Shown: positions 1 to 6,959 of the stretch, one piece after another | Position numbering within the stretch: the first letter of the stretch is position 1 | Layout: every line of letters begins with the position of its first letter | Notes under the pieces: model-generated | Told to the model about the DNA's origin: nothing | The model's database searches: none | The model's input: the letters and a program-made list of their open reading frames with translations, nothing else | Made by a program: the position numbers and the translations under genes | DNA from: Saprospiraceae bacterium UBA7687 | GTDB taxonomy: Bacteria > Bacteroidota > Bacteroidia > Chitinophagales > Saprospiraceae | NCBI GenBank assembly: GCA_002482845.1 | Contig: DLGT01000068.1 | Coordinates: 1 to 24,993, forward strand | Direction of reading: 5' to 3' | Length of the DNA stretch: 24,993 bases

Positions 1-50
1 TGGTCAAAAACGTTTTGGACAGTTATGAAATAATATATTAACTTTATGCT

Positions 51-109
51 AAAATTTGATTTAATAAATAAATCATAATTATTATGATTATGACAAAACA
101 TCAAATTTT
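51..109. repeat. Nested perfect palindrome in AT-rich leader
   Basis: Outer 10-bp arms AAAATTTGAT (51-60) and ATCAAATTTT (100-109) are perfect reverse complements. Inside them AATCATAAT (71-79) and ATTATGATT (81-89) pair over a 1-nt centre. It could form a long hairpin in RNA or a cruciform in DNA. It lacks a GC-rich stem and a clear U tract, so it is not a good terminator. Function unknown. Confidence 0.5.
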
Positions 110-314
110 AAGTCTGCTTTATTCTGGAGATTATACAAAATGTAATATTTTTTTCATTTCTGTAATTAGTTCTTTTAGATGTAATTAAAATGAAAATATT
201 TGATTAATTTTGTAAATGAATTGAAAGATAAATTATATTTAATAAAATATATTTAAGCTTAATCTCCTTTAGGTAGCAATTTATAGCCTGCATGTAGTAG
301 TAGTTAAACTCTTT

Positions 315-428
315 AAATGGAAAATATAATCGTAACAATTCAGCTGTTAGTAATTCTAACTTAATTTTGTCACAATTTTTGCAACTTTCAGGCAAAAATA
401 GCGCCAAAATTAAGTTAGTTTTCCATTT
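315..428. repeat. 114-bp nested inverted repeat
   Basis: Two sets of perfect arms are nested: AAATGGAAAA (315-324) with TTTTCCATTT (419-428), and CTAACTTAATTTTG (356-369) with CAAAATTAAGTTAG (405-418). The inner right arm ends exactly where the outer right arm begins. The layout resembles the ends of a small mobile element or a structured RNA. No second copy was seen in the window. A short minus-strand reading frame covering 204-407 is probably fortuitous. Apart from this, the other palindromes and the hairpins just downstream, nothing was recognised in 1-520. Confidence 0.5.
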
Positions 429-430
429 TT

Positions 431-481
431 ACCACGGATTTACATCCATGGTTAATGATATTTAACCCCTTTTGGGGTTTT
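431..481. repeat. Two adjacent hairpins upstream of the first gene
   Basis: ACCACGG (431-437) pairs with CCATGGT (446-452) with one mismatch. AACCCC (464-469) then pairs perfectly with GGGGTT (474-479) around a TTTT loop and is followed by T residues. The second hairpin could be a plus-strand terminator for something upstream, or a structured leader for the gene at 521. Short GC hairpins of this kind are common between Bacteroidota genes. Confidence 0.4.
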
Positions 482-520
482 AACTGAATAGTTACATATA
501 ACCAATAAAATTATAAACAT

Positions 521-946
521 ATGAAGTATTTTTGTATATTCAATTTAATTCTAATGGGGCATTTGCTTAGTGCGCAACAACAAGGTAGTATCTCTAGTGC
601 TTCAAATTCTAACCGTGCTCCTTTTTCTGTCGGAGAGATTTATGTAAAAGGAAACCTAAGTGGATACGTTGGTGTATTTTCATTTTTAGTTGGCAATGAT
701 TTGCTGACATCATTAGTGGATATTGATATAGCAGACGATTTTTCGATCGTACCCAATCCTACCAATGGCAGATTTGAAATAAAAACTGCAGGAAGTAGTA
801 TACATAATATACAGGTGATCAATGCATCAGGTATCGTCATTAAGTCATTTCCAAATGATATACAAGGTGATATCAGTGACTTATCTCCAGGTTTATATTT
901 TTTACAAATCAATCAAAAAAATACTTTTAAAATCATTAAAAATTAA
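521..946 (+). CDS. Small secreted protein with T9SS type A sorting domain
   Basis: A 141-residue protein. Residues 1-18 form a signal peptide (hydrophobic ILMGHLLSA, probable cleavage before QQQ). A short mature stretch of about 50 residues with no recognised fold follows. From about residue 75 the protein is a type A T9SS C-terminal domain: a VPNPTNG motif, an IQVINASG strand, GLYFLQI and a basic lysine-rich end (KIIKN). The cargo part is very small, so the protein may be little more than an exported tag with a short beta-rich segment. The stop lies 5 bp before the next gene, so the two are probably co-transcribed. Substrate and function are unknown; the sorting-domain call is firm. Confidence 0.85.
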   Translation: MKYFCIFNLILMGHLLSAQQQGSISSASNSNRAPFSVGEIYVKGNLSGYVGVFSFLVGNDLLTSLVDIDIADDFSIVPNPTNGRFEIKTAGSSIHNIQVINASGIVIKSFPNDIQGDISDLSPGLYFLQINQKNTFKIIKN

Positions 947-951
947 TCATT

Positions 952-1746
952 ATGGGAAAATTAATCTTAAATATTGCATGTTACCTTATTGGATTTTCTT
1001 TATATGCTCAGGTTCCGCAGGCTTTTAGTTTTCAAGGAGTTGCATTTGATACAAATGGAAATCCAGTTGCTGATAAAAATATTGCGATAAAAGCAGAAAT
1101 TTTAAAAAACTCCCCTACAGGAAATGTTGATTATAGCGAGACACACTCTACGACCACTAATGCAAATGGATTATATTCATTAAGTATCGGACTTGGTCTA
1201 GCAACTACAGGTGTTTTTGATATGATAGATTGGTCAACGGGTCAAAAATACTTATCCATTTCAATCGATCCCAATGGGGGCACCAATTTTGTGTCCATGG
1301 GCGTGAGCCAATTGTTAAGTGTACCTTATGCATTGGTTTCAGGCAGTTCTTTAGATACTAAGCCAAAGATTTATGTAAAACCAGCACCGTTTGCTGTAAA
1401 AGCCGTAGTAAAAAATAATCAAGATTTCAATGGATTAGGCAGTATAAAATACACTTATGAGTGGATACAAGGTACACCAGAAGACATATATGTGGTGTAT
1501 GACGGACTCCCGAACAACATAAATATTTATACAAATGCAGTAGGTGGATTTGGTTTGGATCCTACTGAGGTCAGTACTTCAAAATTCGAAATTATTACAG
1601 ACGGCATTTTGAAAAGGCAATCATTTTTGGGAGTGGCTGATAAGAATATAAATGTACCTATTGGAACATACCAGCTAACTTTAATTTTTAAGACTAAAGA
1701 CGGTGAAGTATTATCTACGTTGCCTTATGTATTAAGTGTTGAATAA
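952..1746 (+). CDS. Secreted protein with Bacteroidota adhesin-type N-terminal domain
   Basis: A 264-residue protein with a signal peptide (residues 1-19, ending YAQ). Residues 21-128 match a domain I recognise from many Bacteroidota exported proteins, where it often precedes collagen-like or tail-fibre-like regions. Its landmarks are PQAFSFQGVAFDTNGNPV, a YSETHSTTTNANGLYSL strand, IDWSTGQKYLSISIDPNGG and LLSVPYAL. Residues 135-264 form a separate beta-rich domain, perhaps immunoglobulin-like, ending in a strand (YVLSVE) with no T9SS sorting motif. Because the preceding protein carries a sorting domain and sits 5 bp upstream, the two may act together at the surface (inference). Exact role unknown. 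Confidence 0.75.
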   Translation: MGKLILNIACYLIGFSLYAQVPQAFSFQGVAFDTNGNPVADKNIAIKAEILKNSPTGNVDYSETHSTTTNANGLYSLSIGLGLATTGVFDMIDWSTGQKYLSISIDPNGGTNFVSMGVSQLLSVPYALVSGSSLDTKPKIYVKPAPFAVKAVVKNNQDFNGLGSIKYTYEWIQGTPEDIYVVYDGLPNNINIYTNAVGGFGLDPTEVSTSKFEIITDGILKRQSFLGVADKNINVPIGTYQLTLIFKTKDGEVLSTLPYVLSVE

Positions 1747-1750
1747 TTGG

Positions 1751-1775
1751 AAAAATAATGTTGTGTATTATTTTT
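1751..1775 (+). terminator. Weak AT-only hairpin after the two-gene unit
   Basis: AAAAATAAT (1751-1759) and ATTATTTTT (1767-1775) are perfect complements around a 7-nt loop just after the stop at 1746. The right arm ends in a T run. The stem contains no GC pairs, so termination would be weak at best. Confidence 0.35.
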
Positions 1776-1964
1776 AATCAATTTTGTTATTGGAAGGGAA
1801 GGACTAGCATGATTTCGTGCTGAAGTTGTGGTAGCATTTGCTCCACAGTGGCCTATTGAAGATGAGCTCAGTCATGATATTTTGATTCTAAAAAATTTAT
1901 GGGGTGTGCGGTATAGTTTGGGTTGGGAGTGAGGTTTATTGACTACTAAATATAATATCTTACA

Positions 1965-2198
1965 TTACTTATACTTTGCTAAGAGTTCATCGCTTGTCTT
2001 AAATTTTTGTTTTCTGAAGTCAGCTTCAGATTGGTCTATACGATTGTCCAATTCTTTTTGGGTCATTGGTTTAAATGTTTTGTTAATTTTTGTTTTTTTA
2101 TCTTTCTTCAATATTTTTTCTAAAAGAGTAATAGTCTCCTCACTTTGGAGTTTTAAAAATTCTTGAATAAACTCTAATTTACGAGATTCTAAATTCAT
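1965..2198 (-). CDS. Small antitoxin-like protein, apparently orphan
   Basis: A 77-residue, highly charged protein. It begins with an amphipathic helix (ESRKLEFIQEFLKLQSEE), continues through a lysine-rich linker, and ends with MTQKELDNRIDQSEADF and a basic tail. This shape matches the small helical proteins of Bacteroidota that are usually encoded just before a RelE/ParE-type toxin and annotated as addiction-module antitoxins. Here no toxin ORF follows on the minus strand: 1747-1964 holds only short frames. A TATATTTG box lies about 77 bp upstream. Orphan antitoxin or remnant module is inference; an unrelated small regulator is possible. Confidence 0.55.
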   Translation of the reverse strand: MNLESRKLEFIQEFLKLQSEETITLLEKILKKDKKTKINKTFKPMTQKELDNRIDQSEADFRKQKFKTSDELLAKYK

Positions 2199-2275
2199 AT
2201 TGTTTAATTTTAAATAAGATATGGCGCTATCCGTGTATTTATATCACGATTTAATCCAAGTAACCAATATTTATG

Positions 2276-2283
2276 CAAATATA
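2276..2283 (-). promoter_or_regulatory. Possible -7 element for the antitoxin-like gene
   Basis: Read on the minus strand this is TATATTTG, matching the Bacteroidota -7 consensus TAnnTTTG, about 77 bp before the start at 2198. No convincing TTTG was seen at the expected -33 distance, so the call is tentative. Confidence 0.3.
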
Positions 2284-2482
2284 AGTGGTTTTTTAAAGTT
2301 TTGAGTAATTATAAATCTTAAGTCATGGTTTTAAAAGTCAATTTTGGGTATCTTATTATAATTACAAGGGGAAAACTAGGATAAAATACCTACATTTGAT
2401 TATAAAAAAAATAGATATCAATTTGCAACTCAAAGAGGGAAACATAAAGCTAAATTGTTTTTAGAAGATAACACACAAAAAA

Positions 2483-2528
2483 AAGACCTTGTCAATATCA
2501 CAGAAAAACCGTGATTCGACAAAGTCTT
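2483..2528 (-). terminator. Rho-independent terminator of the T9SS gene at 2555-3673
   Basis: On the minus strand the arm AAGACTTTGTCGAATCAC pairs with a mostly complementary arm ending GACAAGGTCTT around a short T-rich loop. A long U tract follows directly (the A run at 2476-2484 on the plus strand). It lies 27 bp past the stop of the minus-strand gene. The long stem plus U tract is the textbook arrangement. Confidence 0.85.
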
Positions 2529-2554
2529 ATTGGTCTAATTATGGGGTTTGAAGT

Positions 2555-3673
2555 TTAGGGTTTTATTATTTTGGAAACATCTCCTGATGGGAATCTTACA
2601 AAATAAATCCCTGATGCAAAATCTGTTGTATCTAGTGGGCCATTGTAAGAAGTTATCTCCTTGACTGTCTTACCATGCATATCAGTAATGATGATTTTAT
2701 CTGAAGAATTTAGTGATTCATTCATGGAGAAAGTCAATTTGTCTGTAAACGGGTTTGGTGAGATATTGTATGAAATGTCTTTTTCGTTTTTGACAGCTAC
2801 GATGGATGAATATTCAAAACGACCATCAAAGTCTGTCTGTTTTATTCTGTAATATATAATGGATGAGTGATCGGTATTTTTTTGATCTATAAATGTGTAT
2901 TCATTAGTTTCATTGGTATTGCCCGCTCCTTTGACTGTGCCGATGTTTTCAAAGATTGTACCACCATTCATGCTTCGTTGAATTTCGAAATAATCATTGT
3001 TGACTTCTTTATATGTTGACCAGAAAACATGGTTTCCTTCATTTGTTTTTTTGGCTACTACGTCTCCCCATTTGACTGGGAGAACTACTGTACCTGTTTG
3101 TGGAACACTTACGCTGAAGATTCTACTATACTCATTTGTATTTCCGTTGTAGGAACATATCCTTATCTTTAGGGTATTACCGCTAATTCCACTTTCTGTA
3201 ATAGTTCCGCTAAAATTCTGATTAAATGTACTGGAATTTCCACTCACAGTATATATACCACCAGGATCACCAAATTGTTGGGGTAAGGCCACCCATGTTC
3301 CGCCGTTTACTTGATAATCCACTTGGATAAAATCTGTATTATCAAATGCTAAAGCTTCAAAAGGTATGGCAAACGATCTTGGTCCAGCTGGCGTAGATAT
3401 ATCTAAGACAGGTGTCGTAAAACAAACCTCTAAATCTGTATTGCGATATTCTAGCGCTCCTGCTACGGTTTTGGCATAAGATGGAGTTGCTGAAACAACA
3501 CCAACAAATGTACCTAGGGCAACCGACCAATTAACACCAGACAAATCGGTGACAAATGGCGTAACTGTTAATGCACCTCTCTCCGCAACATTAAAATCTT
3601 CAAAATATTGACAAAACAAAGTACTTGGTAATGTAGCGAATACTATAAAGATGATAGAATTAAAATATTTCAT
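2555..3673 (-). CDS. Secreted T9SS cargo protein, function unknown
   Basis: A 372-residue protein. Residues 1-21 are a signal peptide ending FCQ. Residues 22-195 form a beta-rich domain that opens YFEDFNVAERGALTVTPF and contains a FIQVDYQVNGGTW strand and a GNTLKIRI strand. This is the style of jelly-roll or LamG-like regions in Bacteroidota exported proteins, but I could not assign a family. Residues 200-295 look fibronectin/Ig-like (VLPVKWGDVVAK, then DYFEIQRSMNGGT and YYRIKQTDFDG), the usual linker before a T9SS tail. Residues 300-372 are the type A sorting domain (ISPNPFTDKL, IIITDMHGK, ASGIYFVRF, KIIKP). It has its own terminator; its promoter should lie in the 133-bp gap upstream. Confidence 0.85.
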   Translation of the reverse strand: MKYFNSIIFIVFATLPSTLFCQYFEDFNVAERGALTVTPFVTDLSGVNWSVALGTFVGVVSATPSYAKTVAGALEYRNTDLEVCFTTPVLDISTPAGPRSFAIPFEALAFDNTDFIQVDYQVNGGTWVALPQQFGDPGGIYTVSGNSSTFNQNFSGTITESGISGNTLKIRICSYNGNTNEYSRIFSVSVPQTGTVVLPVKWGDVVAKKTNEGNHVFWSTYKEVNNDYFEIQRSMNGGTIFENIGTVKGAGNTNETNEYTFIDQKNTDHSSIIYYRIKQTDFDGRFEYSSIVAVKNEKDISYNISPNPFTDKLTFSMNESLNSSDKIIITDMHGKTVKEITSYNGPLDTTDFASGIYFVRFPSGDVSKIIKP

Positions 3674-3748
3674 GGTTGTTAAATTTAAAGGGTTTAAAAA
3701 ATTAATGTGTTCACTATTTTATTGAACGTAGTGTTTTTTTAAAGTTAT

Positions 3749-3787
3749 AAATGACCAAGAAGCTTTATATAATCTTCTTGGTCATTT
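3749..3787 (-). terminator. Perfect 14-bp hairpin terminator after the tail-collar pair
   Basis: AAATGACCAAGAAG (3749-3762) and CTTCTTGGTCATTT (3774-3787) are exact reverse complements with an 11-nt loop. It sits 19 bp beyond the stop of the minus-strand gene at 3807-4328. The T tract on the minus strand is offset (the A/T-rich stretch down to about 3734), so it may terminate or stabilise the 3' end. Confidence 0.8.
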
Positions 3788-3806
3788 TAAATATATCAAT
3801 GTTTAC

Positions 3807-4328
3807 TTAAGGTCTTGAAGGGAATATTCCTTCTGTGGCAATACACCAATTCATCACTAAGTATGGAGGTGTGACATTTAAAGGTTGGTTACCACCTTGT
3901 AACATTGCAGGAGCCATGGCACCAGGCAAAGTTGCAGGATTGCCATAAATACTTGCTTCTCCAGCATTTTCAGCACTTGCTGGTACATGTCCTGATGGTT
4001 CGAATGTTGTTCCAGGTGCATTTGAACATTTGAGCATTACTGGTGCGGATGGTAAATTTGCAACTGCAACAGAAACAGAATTTGTACCAGCCTTTTCGCC
4101 CAAAGCATATGCACGAAGGCCACCGCCTTGTCCTGCACTGAGACTAGATCTACCTTGCATATCAGGTAAAGCAAATGTTGAAATTCCATCGCCACCATAT
4201 GTAGTACCTAGGACTGCAAATAATGCATTATTTTGTGCAATAGACATTAATTGACCTTGACAAAGAGCCCATCCTCTAGGTGCAAAGGTGCCAGCGAAAA
4301 TCATGATTTGACCAATTATTGGATCCAT
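3807..4328 (-). CDS. Phage tail collar / microcystin-dependent protein family, copy 2
   Basis: A 173-residue protein. Its N-terminal half is the Tail_Collar domain: MDPIIGQIMIFAGTFAPRGW, then LCQGQLMSIAQNNALFAVLG, TTYGGDGISTFALPDMQGR. This is the fold of phage short-tail-fibre receptor tips. Proteins of this size and ending (PPYLVMNWCIATEGIFPSRP) are often annotated as microcystin-dependent protein (MdpB) in bacteria, where the native role is unclear. There is no signal peptide. It lies 58 bp after its paralogue at 4387-4908 on the same strand, and the C-terminal halves are almost the same. No other phage structural gene is nearby, so a domesticated or stand-alone role is likely (inference). 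Confidence 0.9.
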   Translation of the reverse strand: MDPIIGQIMIFAGTFAPRGWALCQGQLMSIAQNNALFAVLGTTYGGDGISTFALPDMQGRSSLSAGQGGGLRAYALGEKAGTNSVSVAVANLPSAPVMLKCSNAPGTTFEPSGHVPASAENAGEASIYGNPATLPGAMAPAMLQGGNQPLNVTPPYLVMNWCIATEGIFPSRP

Positions 4329-4386
4329 TTTTTATGTTTTTAGATGATTGATTAATTATTGTGGTTTAAAATTATACATATGAACA

Positions 4387-4908
4387 TTATGGTCTGGAAG
4401 GATAAATTCCTTGCCAAGCTATACACCAATTCATAACTAGATATGGTGGTGCAATATTTAAAGGTTGATTTCCACCTTGTAACATTGCAGGAGCCAAAGC
4501 ACCAGGTGCAGTTGCTGGATTACCATAAATACTTGCTTCTCCAGCATTTTCAGCACTCGCTGGTACATTGCCTGATGGTTCGAATGTTGTTCCAGGTGCA
4601 TTTGAACATGGGATGTTTATTGGGGCATTTGGGAGATTGGTGACTAAAATGTGTACTGAATTGGTTCCAGCCATCTCACCTAAAACTTGTGTAGGTAATC
4701 CTTGTCCTGTACCAGCACCTAAACATGTTCTACCTCTCATGTCTGGCAAGGCAAAAGTCGTAACACCATCACCACCATAAGTAGTGCCTAATAAAGAAAA
4801 CAACGCTGAATATTGTGCGATGGGCAACAACTGACCATTACACAAAAACCAGCCTTTAGGGGCAAAATTGCCCGCAAAAATCATAATTGAACCTAAAATT
4901 GGATCCAT
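4387..4908 (-). CDS. Phage tail collar / microcystin-dependent protein family, copy 1
   Basis: A 173-residue paralogue of the gene just downstream, of identical length and domain order: MDPILGSIMIFAGNFAPKGW, LCNGQLLPIAQYSALFSLLG, TTYGGDGVTTFALPDMRGR. It then has the family-specific insert CSNAPGTTFEPSGNVPASAE and ends PPYLVMNWCIAWQGIYPSRP. The first halves differ at many residues, but from CSNAPG to the end I count about 8 differences in some 72 residues. This gene is promoter-proximal: a TATCTTTG -7 box lies about 90 bp upstream on the minus strand. No export signal is visible. Function outside phage tails is unproven. Confidence 0.9.
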   Translation of the reverse strand: MDPILGSIMIFAGNFAPKGWFLCNGQLLPIAQYSALFSLLGTTYGGDGVTTFALPDMRGRTCLGAGTGQGLPTQVLGEMAGTNSVHILVTNLPNAPINIPCSNAPGTTFEPSGNVPASAENAGEASIYGNPATAPGALAPAMLQGGNQPLNIAPPYLVMNWCIAWQGIYPSRP

Positions 4909-4998
4909 AATGTTTAAAATTTTATAGGGTTGTTAAATAATAGAGAAATACTAGAAGCATTATCAAATATTACATTTTGTATTACTTCTAGTGTGCTG

Positions 4999-5006
4999 CA
5001 AAGATA
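4999..5006 (-). promoter_or_regulatory. Probable -7 element for the tail-collar pair
   Basis: On the minus strand this reads TATCTTTG, an exact TAnnTTTG match about 90 bp before the start at 4908. A clear -33 TTTG was not seen at normal spacing. An inverted repeat lies just upstream of it at 5031-5067. Confidence 0.45.
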
Positions 5007-5030
5007 TGATAGGTCAAAAAGGTATATAAG

Positions 5031-5067
5031 CGTATAAATACTAGGTTGTTTTATACGTATTTATACG
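5031..5067. promoter_or_regulatory. Operator-like 11-bp inverted repeat in a divergent spacer
   Basis: CGTATAAATAC (5031-5041) and GTATTTATACG (5057-5067) are perfect reverse complements separated by 15 nt. The spacing and symmetry suit a dimeric regulator. The site lies between the minus-strand TATCTTTG box (4999-5006) and the plus-strand TATCTTTG box (5125-5132), so it could control either or both units. No regulator gene is adjacent. Confidence 0.4.
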
Positions 5068-5104
5068 GGTATGGATAAAAAAATGGCTACTTTGGATTAA
5101 GTGC

Positions 5105-5132
5105 TTTGTAGTATCTGAATTTTGTATCTTTG
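5105..5132 (+). promoter_or_regulatory. Candidate promoter of the molybdenum cofactor operon
   Basis: TTTG (5105-5108) is followed after 16 nt by TATCTTTG (5125-5132), matching the Bacteroidota TTTG / TAnnTTTG layout with a slightly short spacer. It lies about 225 bp before the first operon gene, with the repeat element at 5171-5308 between, so the transcript would carry that element in its leader. Confidence 0.4.
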
Positions 5133-5170
5133 CAGGAATACATTTCAATAAAAAATAGTATTTTATAATT

Positions 5171-5308
5171 GAGTCCGCTCCGAAAATACGAATTTATTGA
5201 TAATCAACCGTTTTTACCCTTGACCCTAAAGGGAAACGTCTGATTATCAATGAAGTAGTAATAAATTTTTCTCATTAATTAGTACAAATGACTTTTAGGA
5301 GTGGACTC
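5171..5308 (+). mobile_element. MITE-like element, copy 1 (138 bp)
   Basis: Left end GAGTCCGCTCCGAAAA and right end TTTTAGGAGTGGACTC are inverted repeats with two mismatches in 16. Inside are a perfect 10-bp inverted repeat, TTGATAATCA (5197-5206) with TGATTATCAA (5241-5250), and the palindrome CCCTAAAGGG (5224-5233). The element is flanked by ATAATT on both sides, a possible 6-bp target duplication. Two more copies occur at 8891 and 13576 in the same orientation. It is too short to encode a transposase. It sits between the candidate promoter and mocA. Confidence 0.75.
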
Positions 5309-5356
5309 ATAATTTTTAAAATCTCTAAAATAATATAGCTTTACGCAATTATTTAT

Positions 5357-5971
5357 ATGCACCATAAAACATCAAGTAACATCTCTTTTATTCTACTTGC
5401 AGCAGGCGAATCTTCTCGTCTTGGCTCACCTAAGCAACTGCTGATGTACAAGGGTAGAAATCTAATGCAGCATACCATCGATCTTGCTCAGACGCTTGGT
5501 ATGGAGACGGTCATCGTACTTGGCGCTTTTAAAGATGAGATACTTGCTGAGGTAGATGTTTTGGGAATAGAAGTGGTAGAAAATATAAATTGGAGCGAAG
5601 GGTTGGCGTCTTCTATACGATGTGGGTTGAATAGTGTGTTGGAGACTAATCCTGAGACAGAAGCGGTTATTCTTGTTTTGTGTGATCAACCATTTTTGAC
5701 CACTGAAATTTTGCATGAGATTGTTGAAAAATACCATAGTTCTGGTCAGTCTATCGTTCATTGTTCGTACGGTGATGTTTCTGGTCCGCCAACTTTATTT
5801 CACAAATCTTTGTTTCCTTATTTGATGGAGTTGAAAGGTGGTCAAGGAGCCAAAAAAGTGGTGGATATGTTTCCCAATTTGGTTGCTTATATAGATTTTC
5901 CGAAAGGGAAGTTGGATATTGATACCGCAGCAGATTACCATCAATTATTACAAACAGAGTCAGACACATGA
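5357..5971 (+). CDS. mocA: MocA-like molybdenum cofactor cytidylyltransferase
   Basis: A 204-residue NTP-transferase (MobA-like, NTP_transf_3) protein. The signature LLAAGESSRLGSPKQLL at residues 13-29 binds the nucleotide. The PKQLL form is typical of MocA (CTP:molybdopterin cytidylyltransferase) rather than MobA, which has LAGG...MGxDK. Further landmarks are VILVLCDQPF, SGPPTLF and a C-terminal DIDTAADY. It would add CMP to Mo-molybdopterin, giving the cytosine-dinucleotide form used by xanthine-oxidase-family enzymes (family knowledge). It is the first gene of the operon, and its TGA overlaps the moaA start by 4 bp (ATGA). Assignment to cytidylyl rather than guanylyl transfer is inference from the motif. 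Confidence 0.85.
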   Translation: MHHKTSSNISFILLAAGESSRLGSPKQLLMYKGRNLMQHTIDLAQTLGMETVIVLGAFKDEILAEVDVLGIEVVENINWSEGLASSIRCGLNSVLETNPETEAVILVLCDQPFLTTEILHEIVEKYHSSGQSIVHCSYGDVSGPPTLFHKSLFPYLMELKGGQGAKKVVDMFPNLVAYIDFPKGKLDIDTAADYHQLLQTESDT

Positions 5972-6948
5972 TGACAGATGCTTTCGGTAGAGTACATAAT
6001 TATTTGCGCATATCTCTCACAGATAATTGCAATCTGAGATGTACGTATTGTATGCCGGAAGACGACTATGATTTTACGCCTGTGTCTCAACTGATGCAGC
6101 CTGATGAAATACTTACATTAGCCAAAATATTTGTGGATGCCGGTGTTACGAAGATACGACTCACTGGTGGCGAACCATTGGTCAGAAAAGATGCAGCCGA
6201 TATTATCCGTTTGCTTTATACCTTGCCAGTGGAACTTACTATGACGACCAATGCTACTAGATTACATCTTTTTATCGATGTACTCAAAGAAGCTGGTCTT
6301 CATTCGCTCAATGTAAGTCTTGACACTTTGCAAGCTGATAAGTTTATATTATTGACAAAAAGAGATCAATTTGAGCTGACGTACAGAAATATCATGTTGG
6401 GCCTTCAAGAAGGATTTCATATGAAGGTCAATGTGGTGGTAATGAAAGGTGTCAATGACAATGAAATAAATGATTTTATTGCGCTCACACAAGACATGCC
6501 TTTGCATGTAAGATTTATAGAGTTTATGCCATTCAGTGGCAATCATTGGAGTAGTAATAAAGTGGTGACACTAGACGAAATGCTTCAAATCATTGGTGAA
6601 AAATATCAGTTTTTACCCATCCAAAGAGCGAAACATGCTACAACCAAGGGATATCAAATAGAAGGATTTGCGGGCACATTTGCCGTTATCAGTACGATGA
6701 GTGCCAATTTTTGTGGAGACTGTAACAGACTCAGATTGACTGCAGATGGGAAGATGAAAAATTGTCTATTTTCTAAAGAAGAAACAGATTTATTGACAGC
6801 ACTTCGTCGTGGGGAAGATGTACTTCCGTTTATATTACAAAGTGTACAAAGCAAAGCCAAACAACTTGGTGGCCAAATGGTAAGCGACTTTACCCATGTG
6901 GATGCAGATGCGATAAAAAATAGAAGTATGATCACCATTGGTGGTTAA
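5968..6948 (+). CDS. moaA: GTP 3',8-cyclase MoaA
   Basis: A 326-residue radical SAM enzyme that converts GTP to 3',8-cyclo-GTP, the first step of molybdopterin synthesis. The N-terminal cluster motif is C21, C25 and C28 (CNLRCTYCMP). The SAM-binding region follows (IRLTGGEPLVRKD). The second, substrate-binding 4Fe-4S site is C249, C252 and C266 (FCGDCNRLRLTADG ... NCLF). The protein ends MITIGG, and the terminal double glycine is the conserved MoaA tail needed for catalysis. Length is normal. The start overlaps mocA by 4 bp; the second codon is also ATG, so initiation could shift by one residue. MoaC activity is supplied by the fusion at the operon's end. Confidence 0.97.
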   Translation: MMTDAFGRVHNYLRISLTDNCNLRCTYCMPEDDYDFTPVSQLMQPDEILTLAKIFVDAGVTKIRLTGGEPLVRKDAADIIRLLYTLPVELTMTTNATRLHLFIDVLKEAGLHSLNVSLDTLQADKFILLTKRDQFELTYRNIMLGLQEGFHMKVNVVVMKGVNDNEINDFIALTQDMPLHVRFIEFMPFSGNHWSSNKVVTLDEMLQIIGEKYQFLPIQRAKHATTKGYQIEGFAGTFAVISTMSANFCGDCNRLRLTADGKMKNCLFSKEETDLLTALRRGEDVLPFILQSVQSKAKQLGGQMVSDFTHVDADAIKNRSMITIGG

Positions 6949-6959
6949 ATTCAAGTCTA

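Noticed and set aside
204..407. Minus-strand 67-codon frame in the leader region
   Set aside because: It starts inside the palindrome at 315-428, has an AT-driven composition (many Leu, Tyr, Ile), no recognisable motif and no promoter.
1813..1929. 39-codon plus-strand open stretch (VVVAFAPQWPIEDELSHD...)
   Set aside because: It has no start codon and is bounded by stops. It is too short to assign; I kept it only as a possible remnant in the antitoxin finding.
2386..2513. Plus-strand open stretch reading RYQFATQRGKHKAKLF and ending TEKP
   Set aside because: It has no start codon, is about 40 codons long and overlaps the minus-strand terminator. It is probably chance, though a gene remnant cannot be excluded.
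3807..4908. Prophage remnant
   Set aside because: Only the collar-type genes are present. There is no integrase, capsid, terminase, tail tube, lysis gene or attachment site nearby.
5171..5308. Molybdenum cofactor riboswitch ahead of the operon
   Set aside because: The sequence recurs after the TauE/SafE gene and after glyA, with terminal inverted repeats and flanking direct repeats, which fits a mobile element better. I saw none of the known Moco RNA motif core.
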